Numbered from the stretch's first letter, positions 24,604 through 35,063 are shown. The stretch: 64,000 nucleotides of DNA from an uncultured Christensenella sp. (GCA_910578145.1 CAJTPJ010000004.1:88140-152139); one strand, 5' to 3'. Program-made: numbers and translations. Notes: a model not told the origin generated them from the sequence alone.

Positions 24604-25667
24604 ATTTCAATCTCCCGCTTTTCAAGCGCTTTAAGCCCAACCGATATTATATCCCGTTTGCGCCGCTCGTCCAAACTGCCGTCGGCAAGCACGCGGCGGA
24701 CAAATTCGCCCTTTAACGATTGGTCGCCTTCGTAATCTTCCAAGTTAAACCGCCGCACGGTTTCGTCCTTGACTTCGAGATAATAAAAGCCCTCGCCCTG
24801 CAAGCGGTTGCAAGTTTCCCGTTCAAGCCCGAAATTATCAAAACCAACTTCGCCGCATAAAACCACGCGGACTATATCCGACCTTTTACAAACCGCAACC
24901 GCGCGCTTTGCTATAACGTACGCCGCGTAGTCGTCTTCCGCCGCGGAAATATCAGCGGTTACTATTTGCACTTCGCGCTTGGGAAGCGATATAAATTCTG
25001 CCGAAATTTTATCGGTTACGTCAAGTAGCACGAATCCCTTTTCGCCAGCTTCGTCAAAGCCTCTGCCCGCAAGACAACCCGAATAACAGTAGTTACCCCG
25101 CCCGTCTATTTTGCCCGACGACAAAGTATGTAAGTGGCCCAACGCAAGATAGTCTATATTTTTACCCGCAAGCCGCGCGAGATTAACGCGCGCAAACCCC
25201 TCGCCGTTACCGATTTGCCCGTGCAAGGCAACTATATTTAGGTCGTTAGGGTTCAATTTAAGCGCGGTATAAATTTCTCCACAGTTTTTTTGGGTTATTT
25301 CAACGCCGCTTATAACCGCCCGGCCAAAGCGGTAACTTTGCCATCTATCCGAAAAGGTAAGCAAATTTTCGGGGGCGCACGTGTAAGATTGCAAACAGTC
25401 GTGATTGCCGCGTAGATAAATAAAAGTTATTTGCGGGTTGTTTTTTACAACGCTGTAAAAAAATTCTTTGTCGGTTTTAAGCGGTCTGTCGCTATCGAAA
25501 ACGTCGCCCGCCAATAAAATTACGCCTACCGACTGCAAGGCGGCGTATTTAACTAAGTCCACGAACGCCGCGCGCAGCTCCCTGCGACGCTCTTCCGCCT
25601 TTTCAAGCGGCAGGCGCGCGTCCATTTTAGAGCCGAGATGCAAGTCGGCGCAATGGATTATTTTCAT
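24600..25667 (-). CDS. SbcD/YhaO-like metallophosphoesterase (DNA repair exonuclease)
   Basis: 355 residues. Metal-binding motifs in order: HCADLHLGS, LLAGDVFDSD, LRGNHD, VALHGQIG and LGHLHT. This is the Mre11/SbcD nuclease family. The C-terminal part is the capping and ATPase-contact region. It overlaps both neighbours by 4 bases (malic enzyme upstream, SbcC-like ATPase downstream), so it is translationally coupled. With its partner it should process DNA ends or hairpins. Confidence 0.92.
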   Translation of the reverse strand: MKIIHCADLHLGSKMDARLPLEKAEERRRELRAAFVDLVKYAALQSVGVILLAGDVFDSDRPLKTDKEFFYSVVKNNPQITFIYLRGNHDCLQSYTCAPENLLTFSDRWQSYRFGRAVISGVEITQKNCGEIYTALKLNPNDLNIVALHGQIGNGEGFARVNLARLAGKNIDYLALGHLHTLSSGKIDGRGNYCYSGCLAGRGFDEAGEKGFVLLDVTDKISAEFISLPKREVQIVTADISAAEDDYAAYVIAKRAVAVCKRSDIVRVVLCGEVGFDNFGLERETCNRLQGEGFYYLEVKDETVRRFNLEDYEGDQSLKGEFVRRVLADGSLDERRKRDIISVGLKALEKREIEI

Positions 25668-26833
25668 ATTTTATTTACTTTGGAGCTTACCGCCGCTTCC
25701 GCAACCGCCTTGGCAACCGCCGTATGCGCGGACTTATCGTAAGCGTAGGGTAAAATGTAATCGCGCGAAAGTTTTTCGCCAACGCAGTTTGCAATGCCTT
25801 GCGCCGCCGCTTTCATCATTTCTGCGTTTACGGTAGTTGCGCGAACGTCCAACGCGCCGCGGAACAATCCGGGGAAAACGAGCACGTTGTTTATTTGGTT
25901 GGGAAATTCGGAAGAGCCCGTTCCCACGACGAACGCGCCCGCCTCAAGCGCGTCCTCGCGCGAAATTTCGGGAACGGGGTTGGCGCAAGTGAAAACTATG
26001 GGCTTTTCCGCCATTGATTTAACCATTTCCTTGGTTACGCAATTTGGCGCCGAAACGCCTATAAAAACGTCAGCGCCCACCATAGCCTGCGCAAGTTTGC
26101 CCGTTAAGCGGGATTTATTGGTAAGCTCTGCAATTTCCTTATGGGCGCTGTTTAAAGTTTCGTCGCCCTTGCAAATTATACCGAATTTATCGCACATAGT
26201 TACGTCTTTCACGCCGAAATCAAGCAAAAATTTGGCAATGGCAATACCCGCCGCGCCCGCGCCGTTGATAACTATTTTAATTTCTTCCTTTTTCTTACCC
26301 GCAAGTTTCAAAGCGTTTATAAGCGCGGCGCACATTACTATAGCCGTGCCGTGCTGGTCGTCGTGGAATACGGGAATATTTAATTGGGATTTAAGCCGCG
26401 TTTCCACCTCGAAGCAGCGGGGCGCGGAAATATCTTCAAGATTTATTCCGCCGAAAGAGCCCGAAATAAGCGATATCGTTTTTATAATTTCGTCAGGGTC
26501 TTTGGATTTTATGCAGATAGGAAACGCGTCCACATTGCCGTAAGCCTTGAAAAGGGCGCACTTGCCCTCCATAACGGGCATACCCGCTTCCGGTCCGATA
26601 TCACCCAAACCTAAAATTGCCGTGCCGTCGGTAATAACCGCAACGGTGTTCCAGCGACGGGTAAGCTCAAACGATTTTTCCACGTCTTTTTGAATTGCAA
26701 GACAGGGTTCGGCAACACCCGGCGTATACGCCAGCGAAAGCGCCTCGCGGCTGTCTGTGGGGACGCGGCAAACCGTTTCTATTTTGCCCTTCCACTCGGC
26801 GTGTTTTTTTAAAGACTGCTCACGGTAATTCAT
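25664..26833 (-). CDS. NAD(P)-dependent malic enzyme
   Basis: 389 residues starting at [11 protein letters not shown], chosen from GAGGAAATATA before it rather than an ATG five codons earlier. [29 protein letters not shown], the metal-binding HDDQHGTA region and the dinucleotide loop [11 protein letters not shown] identify the short bacterial malic enzyme without a phosphotransacetylase tail. It decarboxylates malate to pyruvate with reduction of NAD(P). First gene of an operon with the SbcD/SbcC-like pair, an unusual combination. Confidence 0.95.
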   Translation of the reverse strand: MNYREQSLKKHAEWKGKIETVCRVPTDSREALSLAYTPGVAEPCLAIQKDVEKSFELTRRWNTVAVITDGTAILGLGDIGPEAGMPVMEGKCALFKAYGNVDAFPICIKSKDPDEIIKTISLISGSFGGINLEDISAPRCFEVETRLKSQLNIPVFHDDQHGTAIVMCAALINALKLAGKKKEEIKIVINGAGAAGIAIAKFLLDFGVKDVTMCDKFGIICKGDETLNSAHKEIAELTNKSRLTGKLAQAMVGADVFIGVSAPNCVTKEMVKSMAEKPIVFTCANPVPEISREDALEAGAFVVGTGSSEFPNQINNVLVFPGLFRGALDVRATTVNAEMMKAAAQGIANCVGEKLSRDYILPYAYDKSAHTAVAKAVAEAAVSSKVNKI

Positions 26834-26873
26834 TATATTTCCTCGCAAAGTTAAGTTATATTTTTCAAAAAAT

Positions 26874-26902
26874 ATTATATCACGAAAAATTTAAGTTTGC
26901 AA
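26874..26902 (-). promoter_or_regulatory. Promoter of the malic enzyme operon
   Basis: TTGCAA, 17 bases, TATAAT on the minus strand. Confidence 0.78.
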
Positions 26903-26926
26903 TAAAAGTTGCAAACGGCGGCAAAA

Positions 26927-26953
26927 AAGACGGGGATTGCTCCCCGTCTTTTT
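26927..26953 (-). terminator. Terminator of the GH3/membrane-protein operon
   Basis: AAAGACGGGGA/TCCCCGTCTTT with T or A runs on both sides, 13 bases after the membrane-protein stop. Confidence 0.88.
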
Positions 26954-26965
26954 AAAACGTAATTA

Positions 26966-28045
26966 TTATTCAGCCTTAGGCTCTTCGGTTTCAGTTGCTC
27001 CGACAACGGGTTCTTCCTTAACTTCGGGCTGAGCCTCGTGACCGGGAAGAATTTCGCCGGCTTTAACCGCGTTGAAATACTTTTCTTTTTCTTCCTTATT
27101 TTTAATAGCTTCAACGGCGTCGTTAAAGCTCTTTTCTATTCTTGCGTCCAACGCTTCCTTTTCCTCTGCCTTAGCTTTTTCCGCCGACTTTACAAGCGCG
27201 AAATATTTCATAGCTTTGGAGTTTACAAGCGATTTAGCCTGAATGTAATCTTTTTCGCTGTTGGATTTAAGCGCCTTGTCTTCCCATAATCTCATTTTAG
27301 CTTCAGCCGCGGCAATTATGTCTGCCGAAGCGTTAGCCGCTACGAGTTTTTCGTACTTAGCGCGCGAAGTTTTAGCCATTTTGTTGTTATCGGGGAAGAT
27401 AACGAGGAAAATGAAGAAGAAAATGAATATGGAAACGCCGCCCGTAAGTACGGTTTTAATAAGACCGGCTATGGTTGCAAGTCCCTCGGAACCGGGTAAG
27501 TACCAGCCCCAATGCGTGAAGAATACGTTGCAGAAGCCCCAAACCGCGTTGGTGAATACGGAAACGAGTACCCAGCCGATGAAATACATTAACGCCTGGA
27601 ACCAGGGGTTACCGTGCGAACGGTAAGTTATATTTCTCTGTAAGGGGAAGTTGATGCACTGCGCGGTGAATACGGCAATTTCAAACGCTATGAAATAGCC
27701 GAGTCCGTTGGTATCGCCGAAAATTATGTACGTTGCGCCGTTGTTGCTTGCAAAATCAAGCGGAACGTTAGGCCAACCCCAAGCTCCCCCGCCTAAACTT
27801 GCAAACGCGTAGGGCAGGAACGTCATTACGACGAACTGCCAGATAGTAACGCCCTCGGAGAATACAATCAAGAAGAAAATTTTGTAGATAAGGCTTGAAC
27901 CTTTGGGGTGTTTTTCGGAAAATCCGTACCAAACGCCCAACCACCAGCGCCATATCTTCTGCCAAAAACGCACAAACGCGTTATTTGACAGCGGTTTTAT
28001 CTGACTTTGTACGTCTTCCACAGTGTATTGTTTTGCTTCGCTCAT
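26966..28045 (-). CDS. Multi-pass membrane protein with charged C-terminal tail
   Basis: 359 residues. A cytoplasmic amphipathic N-terminus is followed by four or five membrane helices (about 55-225), including the segment FTAQCINFPLQRNITY that recalls the GtrA-like fold. After this comes a long Lys/Glu/Ala-rich helical domain (about 230-325) and an acidic tail. It begins 3 bases after the canonical GH3 gene, so the two are co-transcribed. A role in moving or flipping a sugar-linked compound that the GH3 enzyme also handles is only an inference. Confidence 0.7.
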   Translation of the reverse strand: MSEAKQYTVEDVQSQIKPLSNNAFVRFWQKIWRWWLGVWYGFSEKHPKGSSLIYKIFFLIVFSEGVTIWQFVVMTFLPYAFASLGGGAWGWPNVPLDFASNNGATYIIFGDTNGLGYFIAFEIAVFTAQCINFPLQRNITYRSHGNPWFQALMYFIGWVLVSVFTNAVWGFCNVFFTHWGWYLPGSEGLATIAGLIKTVLTGGVSIFIFFFIFLVIFPDNNKMAKTSRAKYEKLVAANASADIIAAAEAKMRLWEDKALKSNSEKDYIQAKSLVNSKAMKYFALVKSAEKAKAEEKEALDARIEKSFNDAVEAIKNKEEKEKYFNAVKAGEILPGHEAQPEVKEEPVVGATETEEPKAE

Positions 28046-28048
28046 TTT

Positions 28049-30454
28049 TTACTTATCTCCCTTTTTTGAATTTTGGTTTTTTCCCTTGGTAAGGAACCGC
28101 CCTACGCCCTTAAAGAAATGTCCGTTAAAGATTAAAAGCATTGCTTCCATCTGTCTTCTGGACATTCCGCCGAATTTGGCAAGTCCGCGTACGGGTTGAT
28201 GCAAAACGCCCATTACGAGCGTGTTAGCCAAAGTTCTGTTTCCGAACGCCCTGCTTGCCCTGATGACGAAGCGGATTCCGCCCGAAAACGCTCTGCCCGC
28301 CCAACGTTTGGAATATCTAAGGTCGGAAACGGTGCAGTTTTCGTGGATAACCATTCTCTTTTTCTTATAGAAATTATAACCTGCTTTAGGGATATCCCTG
28401 CCAAGCAATTCTTTAAACTCTTCGTCGCCTACGTTAGCCGCTTTGCCGCTGTAGTAGGAGGGCAGTTTTGCCGCGTCGTAAGGGCAAGTTTCGGTTGTAC
28501 CCTCTCTTTCAACGACGGTTTGCAATCTTATATCCGCCGAGCTTGCGCCAACGTAAAGTTCGTACGCGCCGCCCTCTACTTCCCACTTGTTGGTAATTAC
28601 GTTGAAGTAACGGAAAGTTTTGTCGTCGAAAGGAATAGTAACTTTAACTTCGCCGCCCGCTTTTATAAATACTTTTTTAAAGCCTTTAAGCTCTTTTGCG
28701 GGACGGAAAATTTTGCCGTCTTTTTTGCCAACGTACAACTGCGCAATTTCCGCGCCGTCGCACGCGCCCGTATTCTTTATAGTAAAGGTAACGCCGTTTT
28801 CGTCGGCTTTGATATCCGAATACTCGTACGTCGTATACGAAAGCCCGTATCCGAAAGGATAAGCGGTTTCAACGCCCGCCGTGTCGTAATAACGGTAGCC
28901 GATATAAGGACCTTCGCGGTATTCCACCGTCATTTGTTTGCCGGGGAAGTGCGACGCCGAAGAACAATCGTTGTAAGCTACGGGGAAAGTTTCCGCAAGT
29001 TTGCCGGAAGGATTTACCTTGCCGCGAATCACGTTCATAACCGCCTCGCCGCCCGCCTGACCCGTAAGGCAGGTGTAAACGAGCGCGTTTGCCGTTTTAG
29101 CCCAGCCCGTTTCAACCGCGCTGCCGCAGGAAAGCACTACCACCAGCTTTTTAGCGCAAAGCCTTACGTTTCTGTAAAGCTCAAGCTGGTTTGCGGGGAT
29201 TTTAATGTGCTCCCTGTCAAGCCCCTCGGCTTCGCTTACTTCGTCAAGCCCCAAGCAAAGCACGGTAACGTCGGCTTTGCACGCAAGGCGCATAGCTTTT
29301 TTAACCAACCCGTCTTTCTTTTTGCCGTATCTGTCAAAGCCCTTTTCGTAGCCGATGAAATCAACTTCGTTTTTATAATCGAGCAGGGTGGTAAGTTTAG
29401 TGGGATTAACTACGGAAGAGCCCGCGCCCTGATAGCGGGGTTTATCCGCAAAGTCGCCGATAATAGCCACTTTCGTCTTTTCGGAAAGGGGTAAAACGCC
29501 GTCGTTTTTCAAAAGAACTATGCTTTCTTCTGCGCACATTTTTGCAAGAGCGTGATGTTCGTCCACGTTAAAAGGTTTACCCTTTTCGCCCGCCGAGGTT
29601 TCCTCTATTAAAGTGAGCAACCTTTCAAGACACTCGTCAACGTATTTAATATCCAAAGACCCGTCGTTTACGGCGTTTACTATATCGTCGATGCCGTATT
29701 TGCAGGAGGGCATTTCAAGTTCGTTGCCCGCAATTACGCCCGCAACGCGCTCGTTACAGCCCGCCCAGTCGGTTACCACAACGCCGTTAAAGCCCCATTC
29801 GTCCCTTAATATCTCACGCATAAGGTGCATATTCTCGTTGGTAAACACGCCGTTTAGCATATTGTACGAGGACATTATGGTTTTGGTTTTACCTTCTTTT
29901 ACGGCAATTTCAAACGCCGTAAGATAAATTTCACGCATAGTCCTTTCGTCTATAACCGAGTCGGTAACCATTCTGCGTTCTTCCTGGTTATTCGCCGCGA
30001 AATGCTTTACGCAAGCCGACGTGCCCGTGGACTGTATGCCGCGTATGTACGAAGCCGCCATTTTCCCCGCGAGGTAAGGGTCTTCGGAAAAATACTCGAA
30101 GTTTCTGCCGCAACGCGGGTTGCGCTTCATATTGGTGCCCGGCCCCAACAACACGTTAACGCGTTGTGCCGCCGCTTCTTCGCCGAGAGCTTCACCCATT
30201 TTTTCGCCAAGCTCTTCGTTCCAGCTGTTTGCCATTGCCGCCGCGGTGGGGAAGCAGGTTGCGGGAATACTTGCGTTAAGCCCGAGATGGTCTGCCGCCG
30301 CCGCTTGCTTTCTTATGCCGTGAGGTCCGTCCGCCAGGAATATAGACGGAATTTCCAGCTCGTCTATATTCATCGTCTGCCAAAAGTCCTTACCCGTCAT
30401 AAGCTCGGCTTTTTGGCGCAGAGTCAGTTTACTGATTTTTTCCTTTATTGTCAT
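28049..30454 (-). CDS. GH3 family beta-glucosidase (canonical domain order)
   Basis: 801 residues in the usual order: TIM barrel, alpha/beta sandwich, fibronectin-like domain. FLADGPHGIRK, NFEYFSEDP and KHFAANNQE are substrate-binding motifs; the nucleophile is Asp229 in GVVVTDWAG. The Fn3-like domain begins after YPFGYGLSYTTYEYSD. A basic C-terminal extension (LVMGVLHQPVRGLAKFGG...) is common in clostridial members. No signal peptide, so it is cytoplasmic and hydrolyses imported oligosaccharides. This differs from the four permuted GH3 enzymes later in the window. Confidence 0.95.
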   Translation of the reverse strand: MTIKEKISKLTLRQKAELMTGKDFWQTMNIDELEIPSIFLADGPHGIRKQAAAADHLGLNASIPATCFPTAAAMANSWNEELGEKMGEALGEEAAAQRVNVLLGPGTNMKRNPRCGRNFEYFSEDPYLAGKMAASYIRGIQSTGTSACVKHFAANNQEERRMVTDSVIDERTMREIYLTAFEIAVKEGKTKTIMSSYNMLNGVFTNENMHLMREILRDEWGFNGVVVTDWAGCNERVAGVIAGNELEMPSCKYGIDDIVNAVNDGSLDIKYVDECLERLLTLIEETSAGEKGKPFNVDEHHALAKMCAEESIVLLKNDGVLPLSEKTKVAIIGDFADKPRYQGAGSSVVNPTKLTTLLDYKNEVDFIGYEKGFDRYGKKKDGLVKKAMRLACKADVTVLCLGLDEVSEAEGLDREHIKIPANQLELYRNVRLCAKKLVVVLSCGSAVETGWAKTANALVYTCLTGQAGGEAVMNVIRGKVNPSGKLAETFPVAYNDCSSASHFPGKQMTVEYREGPYIGYRYYDTAGVETAYPFGYGLSYTTYEYSDIKADENGVTFTIKNTGACDGAEIAQLYVGKKDGKIFRPAKELKGFKKVFIKAGGEVKVTIPFDDKTFRYFNVITNKWEVEGGAYELYVGASSADIRLQTVVEREGTTETCPYDAAKLPSYYSGKAANVGDEEFKELLGRDIPKAGYNFYKKKRMVIHENCTVSDLRYSKRWAGRAFSGGIRFVIRASRAFGNRTLANTLVMGVLHQPVRGLAKFGGMSRRQMEAMLLIFNGHFFKGVGRFLTKGKNQNSKKGDK

Positions 30455-30786
30455 TTTTCACCTTAAACGCGGGTACGGCAAACCGCCGCCCGCAAAATAG
30501 ATTTTCTAAAATTACTTAAAAATGCAGTGTAAAGAACACTCACTATCCGTTAATTTATAACATATTTTTCACAAAAAGTAAATAGTTTGTACGCAAAATG
30601 CTTATTTTTTGACATTAATTGCATATAAAAGTATTTTTTTATATAATATTTAACGGAAACCCAATTTTTATTGTAGCCTAAATTTAAGGCGGTTGTCAAT
30701 ACGCATCGACAAATTTAATTGACAAAACACGGGGAATTTTGTAATATAATTTTAATTTGAAATACGCTTTTTTAAGGAGAAACCTT
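30455..30786. promoter_or_regulatory. Divergent regulatory region between GH3 and M60 genes
   Basis: For the minus-strand GH3 gene there is a weaker TTTACT-17-TATAAA at about 30547-30575. Downstream of it lies a palindrome, AGTGTAAAGAACACT (30526-30540), that could be an operator. For the plus-strand M60 gene there is a strong promoter. The rest is A+T-rich without genes. Confidence 0.5.
30719..30747 (+). promoter_or_regulatory. Promoter of the M60 peptidase gene
   Basis: TTGACA, 17 bases, TAATAT on the plus strand, about 40 bases before the TTG start. Confidence 0.78.
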
Positions 30787-33700
30787 TTGCAAAAACAGAG
30801 CAATAAACCCGAGCGGGCAACCGCCGCCAATAAGAAAGGTTTAAACAAAAAACTTACGGCGATTATAGCCGTTGCCGTTTCGGTCGTTTTGGTACTCGCA
30901 ATAGTATTGCCCATAGTTCTTTTAGGCAATAAATGGTCTGCGTTTAAAACACCCGAACTATCCCTTCCCACCGAAGAAAAGTACGCGCTGCGCAGATACG
31001 GCTACGACGAAATGCACGACGCGCAAACCACCATACGTTCGGACGTTATGAACGTGACCAAACGCGGTTTGCCCAGAGCGGAAACTTCGCCGCTCACCAA
31101 CGAATTTTCGCTTGTATACAACAAGTCGGAAAATAAATTGAGTGCCGAATATGGCATAGTTAACAGCACTTCCAACCTTGCCACCGCCTCTATTACCTTT
31201 AACGAAGACACCTATCCCGACCCCTATCACGGCAAGGGTACGCCCACGAACGCGTACGCCGCCGAAGCCGCCGCGGCAAACGTTTCCGTAGCCGATTATT
31301 TCAGCTATTACAAGTATATGTTTTTAACGCAGTCGCAACACCTCTCCAAGGAAGCGGCGCGCCGTGCCGAGGCTACCGCAAGCGATGAAGCGGGCGTTGA
31401 CCCCGACTTTAAGGCTTGGCTTAAAAAACACCCCGCCGCAGATTTGCAGTACGGCGAAGTGAAGGGCACGGACAACGCGGTTGAAAAGGAAATTATATTA
31501 GACCCTTTGTACCGTTCGGAACACGTTACCGGGCTTTACCTGCCCGCGGGCGAGGCTATTACAGTTAAAGTTGAGGGATTGAAAAAGGGTGAAAGGATTT
31601 CCGTAGTGCTCGGTTCGCAGGATACTCTTGCCTGGCGCGGAAATATCGAAACCAGCCCCGCGAACGCCGATATAGCGGAGCTTACCGGCGGCAGTTTTAC
31701 TTCGGTTACTTATACCGACGCCACTTCGGACAATTTCTTTAAAAAAGCCGACCTTTTAACGGTTGCGGGCAAATTTTATAAGTACAACCAAGGCGACACC
31801 ACGCAATTTTTACAAAACCAGTGGAAACGCCAAAACGCGCGCGCTCCCTTCCTTAGCGCGGTGTTTACGCTTACCGAAAACAAGACGTATACCATAGGCT
31901 CGGTTTACGGCGGACTTATCCAAATAAATATGGGCAACTGCTACTCGGAAGTTAAAACGACTTTTACGGGCGCGGTTGAAACGCCGCACTATATATTGGG
32001 GGTAACCTCTCCCGAATACTTTGACGAGTACCTGCGCCAAGCTCCCGGGATTATCGCCGTTATGGACACGGAAAACGGTCAGCTTATAGGTCCTACGGGC
32101 GAGCAGGGCACCACCTCTTATATGCGACAGATAAAGACTGAAGAGGTTGACAAATTAGCTACGCTGTGGCACTCGTTCTTTACCGTAAACGAATCGTTTA
32201 CGGGCGGCATATACAACAGATTTAACAAAGTTATGTTTGATTGGCACGTGCCCGCGGGCGCGGCGGTTGCGTTGGGCGGACACACTTACGCCTGCCCCAC
32301 CAGCTGGTACAACGGGTCGATGAACTACCGCGGCTTGCTTAGGGGCGGCACCTGGGGCGTGTTGCACGAGATAGGGCACAACCACGGCGCGGCTTACGGC
32401 TCTATTTGGGGCTTTGGCACCAGCCGCGAAGGCGAGGTTAGAAACAACGCTTTAACACTGCTTTCATACATAATATCCTGCGATATCGGCACGACTATAC
32501 GAAGCGGCGGAAGCGCCGAACACGGCGGATACGCCAACCCCTACACCGTTTTAACGGAAACGCTTAGATATAAAAACAGAGAGGGCGATTTCGACGACGG
32601 CTTTTACGGCTACTTTGCCTGCCTTGGAATGTATGCGAATATAATGCACTCTTTCGGGGCGGATAAATATTACGAGCTTTTGTATACTTACAAGGACAAT
32701 CCCGAATACGTTACAAAACGCAGCGGCGATTCCAAAAATATATACAAGCGCGCGGACTTTGCATACCGTTGCTCGCTTGTGTACGGAATGAATTTTATAA
32801 AGTACTTCAACACTTTCTATTGCGCTAATATACCCGAAGATTACTTCACCGAAGAACAGCTTTCGTTTATGAAAGCGTTGCCCAACTACGAACCCGTTTC
32901 CAACTTTTACGCGGGAACTATAGACGGGGTTAAAACCGCGGGCGATTACGAAGTGGCGTACGGAAACGATTTAACGCTGGATTTGCTGGGCAAAACCATA
33001 TCCTCGTTAGATACCGAGGACGGCAAGGGTTTTGAGATTATAGCCGTGGGCAAACCCACGCACGGCAAACTTACCGAGCTTGGCGAAGGCAAATGGACGT
33101 ACTCGTTCAACCCCAAATATACGGGAGCTTTGGACGAATTCGACTTTTCAATAAAACTTTCCGACGGCGTTATTCATACCTTTACCGTAACTCTGCGCAT
33201 CAGCTATAACGGTTTAAAAATAGATACCTATAAAAATATAACGGGCAGAAATTGGGACGCGATAACCGCGGAATTAGAAACTAAACTCCCCGACGAAACC
33301 GCCTCCGCTACCGGCACTTACATATCAAATTACAACACGGCAAAGGGCGAGTGGGACGCTAAAATAGGAAAATATTATTGGCGCGCGCCCAAGAGCGGCA
33401 ACGTGCGCATTTCCGCAATTTGCGACGATTGGATAAGGTTTTATTTCGGCGACAGTTTTGAAACGCTTGAACCGATAGGACAAATCGACACCTATACCTC
33501 CGTTTACAAGGACTACGGCGAACCCAAAGCCGTTGAAGAGGGCAAGTATTACGCTATACAAATAGTAAACGTAAACGGCGGCGGCAAAGGTTCTGCGGCG
33601 GTTGCGTTTAAATACGACGGGGACGAAAGTTACGCCCTGCCCGCAAATACCGACGTTTACCACCCCGACATTCCGCTTGGCAAGCAGGTGGAAAGCTACG

Positions 33701-35019
33701 TTTTCGAGCCCGATTACCTTATTTCAAAGAAAGACAGCATAAAACTTTCCACTACGGGCACGGATAAGAGCGAATGGACGGTTTTGAAAGCGCCTACGAA
33801 CGTAGTCGGCGGACAATTTTACGAAGAAAGTATGACCGACGAAACCACGGGCGAAGTTACCAATTTTACGGTAGATAAATGGACGTGGCTTATCGACGGG
33901 CAGGCGGGTACGGTTTTGCACACGACGTACGGCGGCAAAGACCCTAAAATTACCCCCGAAAACCCGCACGAATTTATAATTGACACGGCGCGGAAGCAAT
34001 TTTTCAACTTCTTTACCGTAACTACCAGAAACAACGTAAACTCGTATATAACCGACTGCGAACTGCAAATTTCAGACAGTCCCGACGGCGGCTGGAAAAC
34101 GGTTATGGAAGGCACGCGCGAAATGTACAAAGGCACTTCGCTTACTATGAAATTCCCGCAAGTGGAAGGCAGGTATTTACGGCTTTTGGTAAAGGGCACC
34201 ACGGGCGGAAACTTCTCCGTACTTGCCGAACTCGACGCGGGCATACAGTCCACTATCCAGCGCATACTCCCCCCCACTAGCTCGCTGTTATTCACCACTA
34301 AAGCGTGGGTTAACTCGGCTACCGTAAGCACCGAACCCAACGGTTATATAATAGCCCAAAAGAAAAACGCGAAAGTCGTTATAAAATTCCACGGCGAAAG
34401 CGTGGCGCTGTATGCGGCTACGGGCGCGGGCTACGGCAAAATTGATATAAAAATAGACGGCAAACTGATAACCACCGTTGATTTAAACAGCAACGTTGAA
34501 GAAGCAAGAAAACTTATCCTCAACGAGGAAAGTCTTAAAGATAAGGAGCACACCGTGGAAATTATAACCAAATCCGCAGATAAAGTAATGTTAAACTTAA
34601 TTGGCATACCTTACTCGGCAGACCTTATAAACGCACCCAATATTTACCTTGAACGCGGGCTTACGATAGCTTTGGTCGTGTTTATACTTTTGTTTGCTGC
34701 GCTTGTGGCGTTTGGCGTTTGCCTGTTGCTTTTACCCAATTTCAGAAACAAAGTTTTCGGCAATAAGTTTGTGGAAAAGTTGGATAACCGCGAGAAAAAG
34801 CCCAAAGCCGAAAAGAAACCCAAACCCGAAAAACCTAAGGCGGGAAAGAAGCCCGAACCCGTAAAAACGGAGAAGCCTGCCGAAGTGAAAAAGACCGAAG
34901 CGGCTAAACCCGAAAAACCGACTGAACAAGCAAAAAAACCCGCCGCCAAAAAACCTGCGGCAAAAGAAAAGCCTGCGGCAACCAAACCCGCGGCAGATAA
35001 ATCCAAACCCAAGAAATAG
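30787..35019 (+). CDS. Giant membrane-anchored M60-family (enhancin-like) metallopeptidase
   Basis: 1410 residues from a TTG start, chosen because AAGGAGA lies 7 bases upstream; an ATG ten codons earlier overlaps that site. An N-terminal helix (about 20-45) anchors or exports it. The M60 catalytic motif HEIGHNHG is at 527-534 (zinc ligands His527, His531; Glu528 catalytic), followed by a second glutamate region (GTSREGEVRNN). After the peptidase come beta-rich repeats and a discoidin/F5-8C-like domain (about 1060-1160). Near the end are one membrane helix (about 1285-1310) and a cytoplasmic Lys/Pro/Ala-rich tail of about 90 residues. M60 enzymes cleave mucin-type O-glycoproteins. Confidence 0.92.
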   Translation: MQKQSNKPERATAANKKGLNKKLTAIIAVAVSVVLVLAIVLPIVLLGNKWSAFKTPELSLPTEEKYALRRYGYDEMHDAQTTIRSDVMNVTKRGLPRAETSPLTNEFSLVYNKSENKLSAEYGIVNSTSNLATASITFNEDTYPDPYHGKGTPTNAYAAEAAAANVSVADYFSYYKYMFLTQSQHLSKEAARRAEATASDEAGVDPDFKAWLKKHPAADLQYGEVKGTDNAVEKEIILDPLYRSEHVTGLYLPAGEAITVKVEGLKKGERISVVLGSQDTLAWRGNIETSPANADIAELTGGSFTSVTYTDATSDNFFKKADLLTVAGKFYKYNQGDTTQFLQNQWKRQNARAPFLSAVFTLTENKTYTIGSVYGGLIQINMGNCYSEVKTTFTGAVETPHYILGVTSPEYFDEYLRQAPGIIAVMDTENGQLIGPTGEQGTTSYMRQIKTEEVDKLATLWHSFFTVNESFTGGIYNRFNKVMFDWHVPAGAAVALGGHTYACPTSWYNGSMNYRGLLRGGTWGVLHEIGHNHGAAYGSIWGFGTSREGEVRNNALTLLSYIISCDIGTTIRSGGSAEHGGYANPYTVLTETLRYKNREGDFDDGFYGYFACLGMYANIMHSFGADKYYELLYTYKDNPEYVTKRSGDSKNIYKRADFAYRCSLVYGMNFIKYFNTFYCANIPEDYFTEEQLSFMKALPNYEPVSNFYAGTIDGVKTAGDYEVAYGNDLTLDLLGKTISSLDTEDGKGFEIIAVGKPTHGKLTELGEGKWTYSFNPKYTGALDEFDFSIKLSDGVIHTFTVTLRISYNGLKIDTYKNITGRNWDAITAELETKLPDETASATGTYISNYNTAKGEWDAKIGKYYWRAPKSGNVRISAICDDWIRFYFGDSFETLEPIGQIDTYTSVYKDYGEPKAVEEGKYYAIQIVNVNGGGKGSAAVAFKYDGDESYALPANTDVYHPDIPLGKQVESYVFEPDYLISKKDSIKLSTTGTDKSEWTVLKAPTNVVGGQFYEESMTDETTGEVTNFTVDKWTWLIDGQAGTVLHTTYGGKDPKITPENPHEFIIDTARKQFFNFFTVTTRNNVNSYITDCELQISDSPDGGWKTVMEGTREMYKGTSLTMKFPQVEGRYLRLLVKGTTGGNFSVLAELDAGIQSTIQRILPPTSSLLFTTKAWVNSATVSTEPNGYIIAQKKNAKVVIKFHGESVALYAATGAGYGKIDIKIDGKLITTVDLNSNVEEARKLILNEESLKDKEHTVEIITKSADKVMLNLIGIPYSADLINAPNIYLERGLTIALVVFILLFAALVAFGVCLLLLPNFRNKVFGNKFVEKLDNREKKPKAEKKPKPEKPKAGKKPEPVKTEKPAEVKKTEAAKPEKPTEQAKKPAAKKPAAKEKPAATKPAADKSKPKK

Positions 35020-35023
35020 AATA

Positions 35024-35056
35024 TAGCCACCCGCTTAGCGGGTGGCTATATTCTAT
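35024..35056. terminator. Bidirectional terminator after the M60 gene
   Basis: AATATAGCCACCCGC/GCGGGTGGCTATATT long hairpin with T- or A-rich flanks. Confidence 0.87.
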
Positions 35057-35063
35057 TTAAAAT

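Noticed and set aside
28196..29494. Long plus-strand ORF of 432 codons
   Set aside because: It is antisense to the canonical GH3 gene, has no ribosome binding site or protein-like motifs, and arises from the codon bias of the real gene.
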